Source: Sphingomonas brevis (GTDB lineage: Bacteria > Pseudomonadota > Alphaproteobacteria > Sphingomonadales > Sphingomonadaceae). Taken from it: a DNA stretch of 64,000 nt. Position 1 is the first letter of the stretch. Every line of letters begins with the position of its first letter. The DNA lies in contig NZ_JAMGBB010000001.1 in assembly GCF_023516505.1 (NCBI RefSeq), positions 434,001 to 498,000 of the forward strand, written 5' to 3'. Positions 28,523 to 34,991 of this stretch are shown piece after piece. The notes beneath the pieces are model-generated. The model was not told the origin of the DNA and made no database searches. It worked only from the letters and a program-made list of their open reading frames with translations. The translations under genes and the position numbers were made by a program.

Positions 28523-28558
28523 CTTGATCGTTCCAGCCCTGCTGGAGCGTGAATCAAG
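28523..28558. terminator. Bidirectional terminator between convergent GGDEF-EAL and dapE genes
   Basis: CTTGAT (28523-28528) pairs with ATCAAG (28553-28558), and inside it CGTTCCAGC (28529-28537) pairs with GCTGGAGCG (28541-28549) around a CCT loop, with a 3-nt bulge. It fills almost the whole 41-bp gap between the two stops. No T run follows; the position makes it a convergent stop signal. Confidence 0.55.
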
Positions 28559-28561
28559 GTC

Positions 28562-29698
28562 TCACAATGCGCCGAAAACCTTTTCCAATATTCGCCGGTA
28601 GATCCGGCTGAGTGCGTGGATGTCCTCGACCCGCGCATGTTCGCCGACTTTGTGCATGCTGGCATTGGGCAGGCCGAAATCGACCACCGGGCAGAGCTGG
28701 ATGAGGAAGCGGCCGTCCGACGTTCCCCCGCTGGTCGACAATTCGGGCTCGATGCCCATTTCGTCGCGGATGGCCGATACGACCACGTCGTAGAGGTCTC
28801 CCGGTGGAGTCAGAAACGCTTCACCCGAAATTCGTGCGCGGACGGTCGAACCTGGCGCCTCACGCTCGGCGATGTCTTCGACCATCCTCACCAAGTCGGC
28901 GCCACGCTGGAGATTGTTGAAGCGGATGTTGAGCTGGGCGGTCGCGGATGCGGGAATGACGTTGCTGGCCTGGGTCGGGGTCGAAACGGCGGTCAATTCG
29001 AGGTTGGAAGGCGGAAATGCGTCGGTGCCATTGTCGAGGTGAAGCGCTTCGAGCGCATCGACCACCCTGGCCAGCTTGGGAATCGGGTTATCGGCCCGGT
29101 GGGGATAGGCGACATGGCCCTGCGTGCCGGGAACGTCGATCCACATATTGACCGAACCCCGCCGGCCGATCTTGATCGTGTCGCCCAGCCGGTCGACCGA
29201 AGTCGGCTCGCCGATCAGGATCATGTCGGGGCGGATGTCGCGCTCGTTAAGCCAGTCGATGATCCGCGGCGTACCGTAGGTGGCATAGCCTTCCTCGTCG
29301 CCGGTGATCAGTAAGGAAAGCGTACCCTTGTCCTGCGGCATCGCGGCCGCGGCGGATGCGAATGCGGCGATGGCGCTCTTCATGTCGTTGGCGCCGCGCC
29401 CGGTCATGACGCCATTTTCGACTATCGGATCGAACGGATCGCTATCCCAGCCGTCACCGGGCGGGACGACGTCGAGGTGGCCCGCGAAACCGAAATGGGG
29501 CGCCCCCGATCCGCGAATCGCGACCATATTCTCGGTCGGCCCATCAGGAGCTTCGCCCATCACCCAACGGTGAACCTCAAAGCCATTGGCGGTCAGCGCA
29601 GCCGCCAGTACGTCAAACACCTCGCCGCGCGCGGGCGTGATGCTGGGGCAGGCGATCAACGCCCTCGCAAGGTCGACGGGGTCGATGGACGATGTCAT
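28562..29698 (-). CDS. dapE: Succinyl-diaminopimelate desuccinylase
   Basis: A dinuclear zinc hydrolase that frees L,L-diaminopimelate in lysine and cell-wall synthesis. The 378 residues show the M20 signatures: FAGHLDVVPPGDGW (metal-binding His and following Asp), GRGANDMKS, TGDEEGYATYGT (catalytic Glu), and STSGGTSDGRF, NASMHKVGEH near the end. The ATG at 29698 is chosen from the family N-terminus; the open frame extends 17 codons upstream without similarity. Divergent from the cupin gene with 26 bp between starts. Confidence 0.95.
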   Translation of the reverse strand: MTSSIDPVDLARALIACPSITPARGEVFDVLAAALTANGFEVHRWVMGEAPDGPTENMVAIRGSGAPHFGFAGHLDVVPPGDGWDSDPFDPIVENGVMTGRGANDMKSAIAAFASAAAAMPQDKGTLSLLITGDEEGYATYGTPRIIDWLNERDIRPDMILIGEPTSVDRLGDTIKIGRRGSVNMWIDVPGTQGHVAYPHRADNPIPKLARVVDALEALHLDNGTDAFPPSNLELTAVSTPTQASNVIPASATAQLNIRFNNLQRGADLVRMVEDIAEREAPGSTVRARISGEAFLTPPGDLYDVVVSAIRDEMGIEPELSTSGGTSDGRFLIQLCPVVDFGLPNASMHKVGEHARVEDIHALSRIYRRILEKVFGAL

Positions 29699-29724
29699 TC
29701 CTGTCGCGTAGCAAGGCAATCGCC

Positions 29725-30183
29725 ATGCCGAAAGTCGATCTTGAACCAATCGCTCCGTCCAACGCCACCGGATACCCCGACCCCTATCATCGTGAAGTAC
29801 AGGGTCGATGGTGGAAGCGCATCGCGCCGCTTGCCGGCCTGACCGAGCTTGGCGCCAGCCATGTGACGCTCGATCCTGGTGCCTGGTCGAGCCAGCGTCA
29901 CTGGCATGAAACCGAGGACGAGATGGTCGTCATGCTCGCCGGCAAGGCAGTGCTGGTAGAGGATGATGGCGAGACGGAGGTCGGGCCTGGTGACATTCTT
30001 GCCTGGCCCAAGGGCAGCAGGAACGGCCATAATCTGGTCAACCGGTCGAACGAGCCGTGCACCTTCATCGCCATCAGCGCAGGCGAGCGTACCAGCGGCG
30101 GTTATTCGGACATCGACATGATCTGGACGGCCGACGGGACGTTTCGCCGTCGCGACGGCACCGAATATCCCAAGCGGGCCTAG
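29725..30183 (+). CDS. Cupin domain protein
   Basis: The 152 residues form a single cupin fold. Motif 1 is HWHETEDEMVVMLAGKAVLVE, with the two His and Glu that bind metal, and motif 2 is PGDILAWPKGSRNGHNLVN. Proteins of this group bind a metal and can be isomerases, oxygenases or sensors; the substrate is unknown. The ATG at 29725 is used because MPKVDLEPIAPS is a typical start; an ATG at 29692 lies inside the dapE start region. Its stop overlaps the convergent GST stop (CTAG). Confidence 0.82.
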   Translation: MPKVDLEPIAPSNATGYPDPYHREVQGRWWKRIAPLAGLTELGASHVTLDPGAWSSQRHWHETEDEMVVMLAGKAVLVEDDGETEVGPGDILAWPKGSRNGHNLVNRSNEPCTFIAISAGERTSGGYSDIDMIWTADGTFRRRDGTEYPKRA

Positions 30184-30842
30184 GCCGTAGCCCCTTCATA
30201 GGCTTCGATCACCCAAGGCTCGTCCTGGGCCAGCTCGATCCATTCGACTACGTCGGCGCGATGCAGGACCGCTTCCATATAGGCGGCGGCGAACGGCGGT
30301 ACGCGCACGCCATAGGTGACGAAACGCGTCACCACGGGCGCGAACATGATGTCGACAGCGCTCCAGTTGCAGAACAGATATTCACAGGTGCCGCCGAAGC
30401 GGGCGCGGGCCTGCGCCCACAGGTTGAGGATGCGGTTGATGTCCGCTTCCACCTCGCTGGACAGCTCGACCGAGCCAAAATTGCGGCGGACATTGAATGG
30501 CAGCTCGCGGCGAAGGGCGGAAAAGCCGCTGTGCATCTCGGCGGCCATCGAGCGGGCCATGCCGCGCGCCGCTTCAGCCTCCGGCCAAAAGCGGTCGCGC
30601 CCGACCTTGTCGGCGCAATATTCGATGATCGCGAGGCTGTCCCAAATGACGTTGTCGCCATCCCACAAGATCGGCACCTTGCCCAATGACGGGGCGAACT
30701 CATCGCCCTCGCGGCGCTGTTCCCACATTTCGTCGAACATCGGAACGACCAGCTCTTCAAACTCGAGGCCGGCATGCTTCAGCGCCAGCCAGCCGCGCAT
30801 CGACCAGCTCGAGTAAGCGCGATTGCCGATGATCAGCTTCAC
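30180..30842 (-). CDS. Glutathione S-transferase family protein
   Basis: The 220 residues have an N-terminal thioredoxin-like domain (NRAYSSWSMRGWLALKHAG, with a catalytic-type Ser, then GKVPILWDG and SLAIIEYCAD) and an all-helical C-terminal domain (SALRRELPFNVRR...NWSAVDIMFAPVVTR). It resembles the maleylacetoacetate isomerase/zeta-like bacterial GSTs, but the substrate is not known. The start is GTG at 30842. A REP element lies between it and engB. Confidence 0.85.
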   Translation of the reverse strand: MKLIIGNRAYSSWSMRGWLALKHAGLEFEELVVPMFDEMWEQRREGDEFAPSLGKVPILWDGDNVIWDSLAIIEYCADKVGRDRFWPEAEAARGMARSMAAEMHSGFSALRRELPFNVRRNFGSVELSSEVEADINRILNLWAQARARFGGTCEYLFCNWSAVDIMFAPVVTRFVTYGVRVPPFAAAYMEAVLHRADVVEWIELAQDEPWVIEAYEGATA

Positions 30843-30857
30843 TCGGGTCCCTTCCTA

Positions 30858-30944
30858 CGTCACCCCGGACTTGATCCGGGGTCTGCCTTCATTCTGGTGC
30901 CGTCTGAAGAAAAGGCAGATCCCGGGTCAAGCCCGGGATGACGG
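30858..30944. repeat. REP-like palindrome (type D) between engB and the GST gene
   Basis: An 87-bp element with long inverted arms: CGTCACCCCGGACTTGATCC at the left and the matching GGGTCAAGCCCGGGATGACG at the right, plus inner GTCTGCCTT and AAGGCAGAT. It is the only copy of this type seen here. In contrast to other elements in the window it does not carry an open frame across the gap: in the frame entering the GST start there is a TGA about 20 nt upstream. Confidence 0.85.
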
Positions 30945-30950
30945 CATGCC

Positions 30951-31583
30951 CTACGACGTAACCGCTTCCATGATCGCCGTCCTTAACTCGGCAATGCCGT
31001 CGCCGGTTTCGCTGGACGTCGGCAGGATGAGGGGATGGGCGGCCGGGTGCTTTGCCGCCTCCGCCTGGATCGCCTCGACGGTTTTGGCGAGCTCGGTCGG
31101 CTTGACCTTGTCGGCCTTGGTCAGGACCAGGTGGTAGCTGACCGCGGCATTGTCGAGCATCTTCATGACGTCGCGGTCGACGTCCTTGAGGCCATGGCGC
31201 GCGTCGACCAGGACCAAAGTGCGCTTCAGCACCTGCCGTCCGCGAAGGTAGTCGTTGATCAGGAAGCGCCAGCGCTTGACCATGTCTTTCGGCGCTTCTG
31301 CAAAGCCATAGCCCGGCATGTCGACCAGCCGGAAAACCAGCGGCTTCCCGACATCGAAATAATTGAGCTCCTGAGTCCGTCCGGGCGTGTTCGACGCGCG
31401 GGCCAGCTTGTTGCGGTTGGTGACCGCATTGATCAGCGAGCTCTTGCCGACATTGGAGCGGCCGGCAAAGGCTATCTCCGGAACGGTCGGGGCCGGCAGG
31501 TGCTGAAGCTGCGGGGCCGATTTCAGAAACTCGATCGGCCCGGCGAACAGCTTGCGCGCACGCTCGGCTGACTCTTCAGTCAT
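30951..31583 (-). CDS. engB: Ribosome biogenesis GTPase YihA/YsxC
   Basis: A GTPase needed for 50S subunit assembly. The 210 residues contain G1 AGRSNVGKSSLINAV, G2 around TPGRTQELNY, G3 DMPGYGFA, G4 LTKADKVK and G5 PTSSETGDG. It ends the rpmH-rnpA-yidD-yidC-engB run. Its ATG at 31583 overlaps the TGA of a small frame that crosses the REP element from the yidC stop, so coupling to yidC is possible. Confidence 0.95.
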   Translation of the reverse strand: MTEESAERARKLFAGPIEFLKSAPQLQHLPAPTVPEIAFAGRSNVGKSSLINAVTNRNKLARASNTPGRTQELNYFDVGKPLVFRLVDMPGYGFAEAPKDMVKRWRFLINDYLRGRQVLKRTLVLVDARHGLKDVDRDVMKMLDNAAVSYHLVLTKADKVKPTELAKTVEAIQAEAAKHPAAHPLILPTSSETGDGIAELRTAIMEAVTS

Positions 31584-31590
31584 TGTCCAC

Positions 31591-31653
31591 CCCCGTTCGT
31601 GTCGAGCGCAGTCGAGACACGTCCCTCGACTTCGCTCGGGACGAACGGCGGGG
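31591..31653. repeat. REP-like palindrome (type B) between yidC and engB
   Basis: The arms CCCCGTTCGTGTCGAGCGCA and its partner ending CGGGACGAACGGCGGGG flank a short centre. On the minus strand a 29-codon frame (31666 to 31580) starts with GTG overlapping the yidC stop (GTGA) and ends with TGA overlapping the engB ATG (ATGA). Its peptide, [20 protein letters not shown], is the kind of repeated short sequence often mis-annotated as small genes. A related copy lies at 43829-43906. Confidence 0.85.
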
Positions 31654-31662
31654 AGGTGAACG

Positions 31663-33384
31663 TCACGTTTTCACCGGATGCGTGTCGGAGAGGTGCATGT
31701 CGTAGCGCTTGTAGAGCCACGCCTGCTGCGCGATCGTCAGGATATTGGAAGTGACCCAGTAGACGAGCAGGCCGGCCGCGAACGGCGCCATCACGAACAT
31801 CAGCACCCACGGCATGATCGAGAAGATTTGCTGCTGCGTCGGGTCCATCTGCTGCGGGTTGAGCTTGAACTGGAGCCACATGGTAATGCCGAGCAACACG
31901 GCCAGCGGACCGATTGCGAGGAAAGACGGCGGCGTGAAGTTGAGCAGGCCGAACAGGTTCAAAATATGTGCCGGGTCAGGCGAGCTTAAGTCCTTGATCC
32001 ATAGCGTGAACGGCTGGTGGCGCATTTCGACGCTGACCATCAGCACCTTGTAGAGCGCGTAGAACACCGGGATCTGGAGGAGGATCGGCAGGCAGCCCGC
32101 GGCCGGATTGATCTTCTCTTCCTGATACAGCTTCAGCATCTCCTGCTGCAGGCGCGGCTTGTCGTCCTTGTAGCGCTCCTGCAGCGCCTTCATCTTCGGC
32201 TGGATCTTGCGCATCCCGGCCATCGACCGGAACTGCTTGTCGGCAATCGGGAACATCAAGCCCCGGACGATGAAGGTCAGCGCGATGATTGCGAACCCGA
32301 AATTTCCGATCGTGTGGAACAGCCACAGCAGCAATTTGAAGATCGGGATCATGAAGAAGCGGAACCAGCCCCAGTCGATCGCCCGGTTGAGCGAAGGAAT
32401 GCCAGCCGCTTCGTAGCGCTGAAGATAGGTATATTCCTTTGCGCCGGCGAACAGGCGGGTCTCGCTGCTCACCGCCTGGCCTGGTGCGACCACGAAAGGC
32501 GCTCCGGCATAGTCGGCCTGGTAGGCGCCCGACGGCGTCCGCTTGAAGCTGGCCTCAATTGGTGCGCCATTGGCCGGGGCAAGGGCGGTCAGCCAATATT
32601 TGTCGGTAAAGCCTAGCCAACCGCCACGGCTATCGAGGGTGACGCCTGACTTGTCTTCGTCCAGCGTTTCCCATTTGACGTCATATTCGGCCTTGTCGCC
32701 CAGATAGCTGATTGGGCCGACATGATTGGTCCATGTCGATGGATCCTTGCTCTTCTCCGCCCTGCTGGCGAGGCCGTAGATGCGGACCGCGACGGGAGCA
32801 CTGCCACCGTTCACGACCCTCTGCTTGACCGTGAACAAATAGCCGTCGTCGACAGAGATAGTCTGTTCGAACCGCTGGCCGGTCGGGTTGGTCCAGCTCA
32901 GCGTCACCGGCTTGCCGGGCGAGAGCGTCATAGCGCTCGCGGTCCAGAGGCTGTTGGCATCCGGCGCCGCGACGCCTTCCCCAGTCCAGCCGAACTGCGT
33001 GAAATAGCTGTCCTTCGCGCCAGCCGGCGACAGCAGGCGAACGGGTGGGGAATCCTTGGCGATGGTCTCACGCTGCGCGACCAGGTCGAGGTCATCGAAC
33101 CGCGCGCCCTTCAAATTGATCGAGCCCTGCAGGCTCGGCGTTTCGATCCTCACGCGCGGCGTCTCTGTCAGCACAATCGCTCGCTCGCGGATCGCCTGCG
33201 GCGTCTGGACTGCCGGAGCGGCTGGAGTAGCCGATGGCTGCGGAACCGGCTTCATCTTGCCATCGTCGACCTGCTGGGCCTGCGGCGCGGGGGTCGGGAG
33301 GAATTTCTCGGACAATAGCCCCCAGCCGAGCAGCACGATGGCGCTCAGCACGATCGCGAGGAGCATGTTGCGATTGTCGTTCAC
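31663..33384 (-). CDS. yidC: Membrane protein insertase YidC
   Basis: It inserts and folds inner-membrane proteins alone or with SecYEG. The 573 residues have an N-terminal membrane helix, a large periplasmic beta domain (about residues 60-340), and the conserved C-terminal core of five membrane helices (GWFRFFMIPIFKLLLWLFHT, ...QIPVFYALYKVL, ...MPWVLMFVMAPFAAGLLVYW). The conserved Arg for substrate grip is in the first core helix region. The start is GTG at 33384 after AAGGAC. It follows yidD by 18 bp. Confidence 0.96.
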   Translation of the reverse strand: MNDNRNMLLAIVLSAIVLLGWGLLSEKFLPTPAPQAQQVDDGKMKPVPQPSATPAAPAVQTPQAIRERAIVLTETPRVRIETPSLQGSINLKGARFDDLDLVAQRETIAKDSPPVRLLSPAGAKDSYFTQFGWTGEGVAAPDANSLWTASAMTLSPGKPVTLSWTNPTGQRFEQTISVDDGYLFTVKQRVVNGGSAPVAVRIYGLASRAEKSKDPSTWTNHVGPISYLGDKAEYDVKWETLDEDKSGVTLDSRGGWLGFTDKYWLTALAPANGAPIEASFKRTPSGAYQADYAGAPFVVAPGQAVSSETRLFAGAKEYTYLQRYEAAGIPSLNRAIDWGWFRFFMIPIFKLLLWLFHTIGNFGFAIIALTFIVRGLMFPIADKQFRSMAGMRKIQPKMKALQERYKDDKPRLQQEMLKLYQEEKINPAAGCLPILLQIPVFYALYKVLMVSVEMRHQPFTLWIKDLSSPDPAHILNLFGLLNFTPPSFLAIGPLAVLLGITMWLQFKLNPQQMDPTQQQIFSIMPWVLMFVMAPFAAGLLVYWVTSNILTIAQQAWLYKRYDMHLSDTHPVKT

Positions 33385-33402
33385 GTAATATTGTCCTTGA
33401 AT

Positions 33403-33615
33403 TCAGGGGACCGGGTCGAAGCCCTGCCCACCCCAGGGATGGCAACGGAAGATGCGCTTTAGGGCGAGCCAGCTTCCTTTGAGCGCGCCATAGCGTTGCA
33501 AGGCGGTGATTGCATAGGCCGAACAACTTGGCTGGAAACGGCAGCTGGGAGGGAGCACGCGGCTGGGCCCCTTTTGCCACGCCCGGGTGAGCAGGATCAG
33601 GCCTTTGGTTATCAT
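33403..33615 (-). CDS. yidD: Membrane protein insertion efficiency factor YidD
   Basis: A small accessory protein of the YidC/Sec system. The 70 residues hold the family core [19 protein letters not shown] and the later [14 protein letters not shown]; the three Cys residues are conserved in the family. The ATG at 33615 is used. In-frame codons further upstream lie within the REP element and would give a REP-derived N-terminus, so they are rejected. The ATG overlaps the TGA of a small frame coming from the rnpA stop. Confidence 0.93.
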   Translation of the reverse strand: MITKGLILLTRAWQKGPSRVLPPSCRFQPSCSAYAITALQRYGALKGSWLALKRIFRCHPWGGQGFDPVP

Positions 33616-33617
33616 CT

Positions 33618-33693
33618 CGTCATTGCGAGCAAAGCGAAGCAATCCAGCGGCGCATGACTGGATTGCTTCGTCGCAACGCTCCTCGCAAAGACG
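33618..33693. repeat. REP-like palindrome (type A) between rnpA and yidD
   Basis: Long inverted arms: CGTCATTGCGAGCAAAGCGA then AGCAATCCAG, answered by CTGGATTGCTTCGTCGCAAC and CTCGCAAAGACG. It fills the whole gap: it ends 1 bp from the rnpA stop and 2 bp from the yidD ATG. On the minus strand a 29-codon frame (33698 to 33612) starts at ATG overlapping the rnpA stop (ATGA) and ends at TGA overlapping the yidD ATG (ATGA). Related copies lie at 57313-57379 and 58867-58942. Confidence 0.88.
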
Positions 33694-33694
33694 A

Positions 33695-34159
33695 TCATTG
33701 GGAAAGTTTCTTCAAAGCGCGCTTCAGCTCAGCCGTAAGGCTGGCATAATCGCGCTCAATCCCGCCTTGCCGCCCGATCAGCACATGGTCGGCGCCGGCA
33801 ATTCCAAGGCCTGGCAGGGATTCGCGGGCAAGCGCGCGCAAGCGGCGCTTCATCCGGTTGCGGACGACCGCATTGCCGATCTTCTTGGTGACGGTGATGC
33901 CGATGCGCATCGTTGGATCGCCGTCGCCCCGCGGGCGGACGAGCAGGACGAAGCCGGGCATGGGAGCGCGCTTGCCGCTGTTGGCGGCGAGGAAATCCGA
34001 GCGCTTCCGAAGGGTGACTAGGCGCTGAGCTTCTTGCGGCCGCGTGCGCGGCGCGCGTTCAGCACCTTGCGTCCGCCGACCGTCGCCATGCGGCTGCGGA
34101 ACCCGTGCCGCCGCTTGCGGACCAGATTGCTCGGCTGGAAAGTGCGCTTCATCGCTCAT
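33695..34159 (-). CDS. rnpA: Ribonuclease P protein component, apparently overlapping all of rpmH
   Basis: The protein subunit of RNase P, which matures the 5' end of tRNA. The conserved part starts at [12 protein letters not shown] and contains the RNR motif in [18 protein letters not shown]. Directly before it the codons are CTA GTC ACC CTT: no ATG, GTG, TTG, CTG or ATN codon occurs in this frame back to the ATG at 34159. That ATG is 7 nt upstream of the rpmH ATG, so the 154-residue form reads through all of rpmH in another frame, with about 45 extra N-terminal residues. The usual length is 110-125. This layout is known from Thermus; start by an odd codon such as ACG cannot be excluded. Confidence 0.85.
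   Translation of the reverse strand: MSDEAHFPAEQSGPQAAARVPQPHGDGRRTQGAERAPRTRPQEAQRLVTLRKRSDFLAANSGKRAPMPGFVLLVRPRGDGDPTMRIGITVTKKIGNAVVRNRMKRRLRALARESLPGLGIAGADHVLIGRQGGIERDYASLTAELKRALKKLSQ
34018..34152 (-). CDS. rpmH: 50S ribosomal protein L34
   Basis: A very basic 44-residue protein of the large subunit, with the standard sequence start [20 protein letters not shown] and end [16 protein letters not shown]. The ATG at 34152 lies 8 nt after GAAGG. This ribosome site is too close to the rnpA ATG at 34159 to suit it well, so both starts seem to share it. The gene leads the rnpA-yidD-yidC-engB run, and lies wholly inside the long rnpA frame. Confidence 0.95.
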   Translation of the reverse strand: MKRTFQPSNLVRKRRHGFRSRMATVGGRKVLNARRARGRKKLSA

Positions 34160-34182
34160 GCCTTCAAATATCGAATGAAAAG

Positions 34183-34198
34183 GGCCGCCGAAGCGGCC
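34183..34198 (-). terminator. UUCG-loop hairpin with T tail in the rpmH leader
   Basis: On the minus strand GGCCGC-TTCG-GCGGCC is followed at once by CTTTTC. It has the form of an intrinsic terminator with a stable UUCG loop. It lies after the end of the small membrane protein gene, but also downstream of the likely rpmH promoter, 30 nt before the rpmH ATG. It could end upstream transcription or work as an attenuator of the ribosomal protein operon. Confidence 0.6.
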
Positions 34199-34211
34199 GT
34201 TGTTGAGGGCG

Positions 34212-34240
34212 CCGATAGTCGCGAGGGCGTGAGAAGTCAA
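34212..34240 (-). promoter_or_regulatory. Probable rpmH operon promoter (TTGACT-17-TATCGG)
   Basis: On the minus strand TTGACT (34240-34235), a 17-nt spacer, and TATCGG (34217-34212). The -35 box overlaps the stop codon of the preceding small membrane protein gene. A start near 34205 would place the UUCG hairpin at the very beginning of the transcript. Confidence 0.5.
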
Positions 34241-34584
34241 CGCCGATTGGGGGCTTCGTCATCGCCCTTGGGCAGGGAATAGCCCATTTCCTTGCGCTCC
34301 TCGCGGATCGCCGCTCGCCGCTTGGCACTCTTTCGCTGCAATCCCCAGTCAGCCCACCGGCCGATCTTGGGCTGCTTGCGCTTGAAGTCGACGTAACGGC
34401 GCTTGGCCCACATGCTGGTCTTGAGGACGAGTGCCAATCCCGCCGCGAATACGAAGATTCCGCCGGGGCCGGGCAGGGCGCCGACCGGAATTGCGGCGAT
34501 CATCAGCAGGATACCGAGGGCGAAAATGCTCCATTCGACCACCGGGTGGTCGATAAAGCTCCGCCATTGGTCGCGACTGATCAT
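34237..34584 (-). CDS. Small membrane protein of the PGPGW type
   Basis: The 115 residues have two hydrophobic segments joined by the loop GALPGPGGIFVF (VEWSIFALGILLMIAAIPVG and GGIFVFAAGLALVL), similar to the putative membrane family with a PGPGW motif; here the Trp is replaced by Gly. The C-terminal third is very basic and probably cytoplasmic. The function is unknown. The ATG at 34584 has only a weak ribosome site. The stop overlaps the rpmH -35 box. Confidence 0.7.
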   Translation of the reverse strand: MISRDQWRSFIDHPVVEWSIFALGILLMIAAIPVGALPGPGGIFVFAAGLALVLKTSMWAKRRYVDFKRKQPKIGRWADWGLQRKSAKRRAAIREERKEMGYSLPKGDDEAPNRR

Positions 34585-34991
34585 ACGTTCGATGTGGGCA
34601 GAAATTGAGACGAGACAAGGGCGCTTGCCTATCATTTCGGATGCGGTTGAGGGTCCGAATTCGCCACCGACATGGCCGTGATGGAGACGAAAAAGCGATC
34701 TGGGAGTGAGCGCGTGCAGCCGGATAGTTGGTGCTATCCGGCAATCAAGCGAGTGTTCCAGGGTGCTTTTGCGTCCCACCCAATGGGCATGGCCCTGCCG
34801 ACGCATTGCTTCGTCGAAGCGCTTGACCGGGAAGGCAACGGCCCCGCTCTTCGCGCTTCTCCTCGCCCTGCATCCGGCAGGAGCCAGGTCACGGCTCTTG
34901 CCGGTGGTGAATCCGGACCCTAATCTGCTTTGGCCGAGCTAGGAGTAAGTTTGCGTCATCCTTGTGTGCGTAGCGCGGAAGGCGGCCGCTG
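34585..34991. other. 407-bp gap upstream of comM with no convincing gene
   Basis: Short open frames exist on the plus strand (about 34672-34942), but none resembles a protein family, has a ribosome site, or shows a sensible composition. The only structure is the palindrome at 34719-34742. The gap separates the divergent small membrane protein gene from comM and should contain the promoters of both, though none could be fixed by eye. Confidence 0.5.
34719..34742. repeat. 9-bp palindrome (GCCGGATAG-N6-CTATCCGGC)
   Basis: Perfect 9-bp arms around TTGGTG. It may be an operator or a small RNA hairpin. No T run follows on either strand, so a simple terminator is less likely. It occurs once in the window. 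Confidence 0.5.

Noticed and set aside
33616-33642. Longer YidD starting inside the REP element
   Set aside because: The added residues are repeat-derived, and the ATG at 33615 gives the normal YidD start.
34672-34942. Two overlapping short open frames before comM
   Set aside because: No ribosome site, no family resemblance, composition not protein-like.
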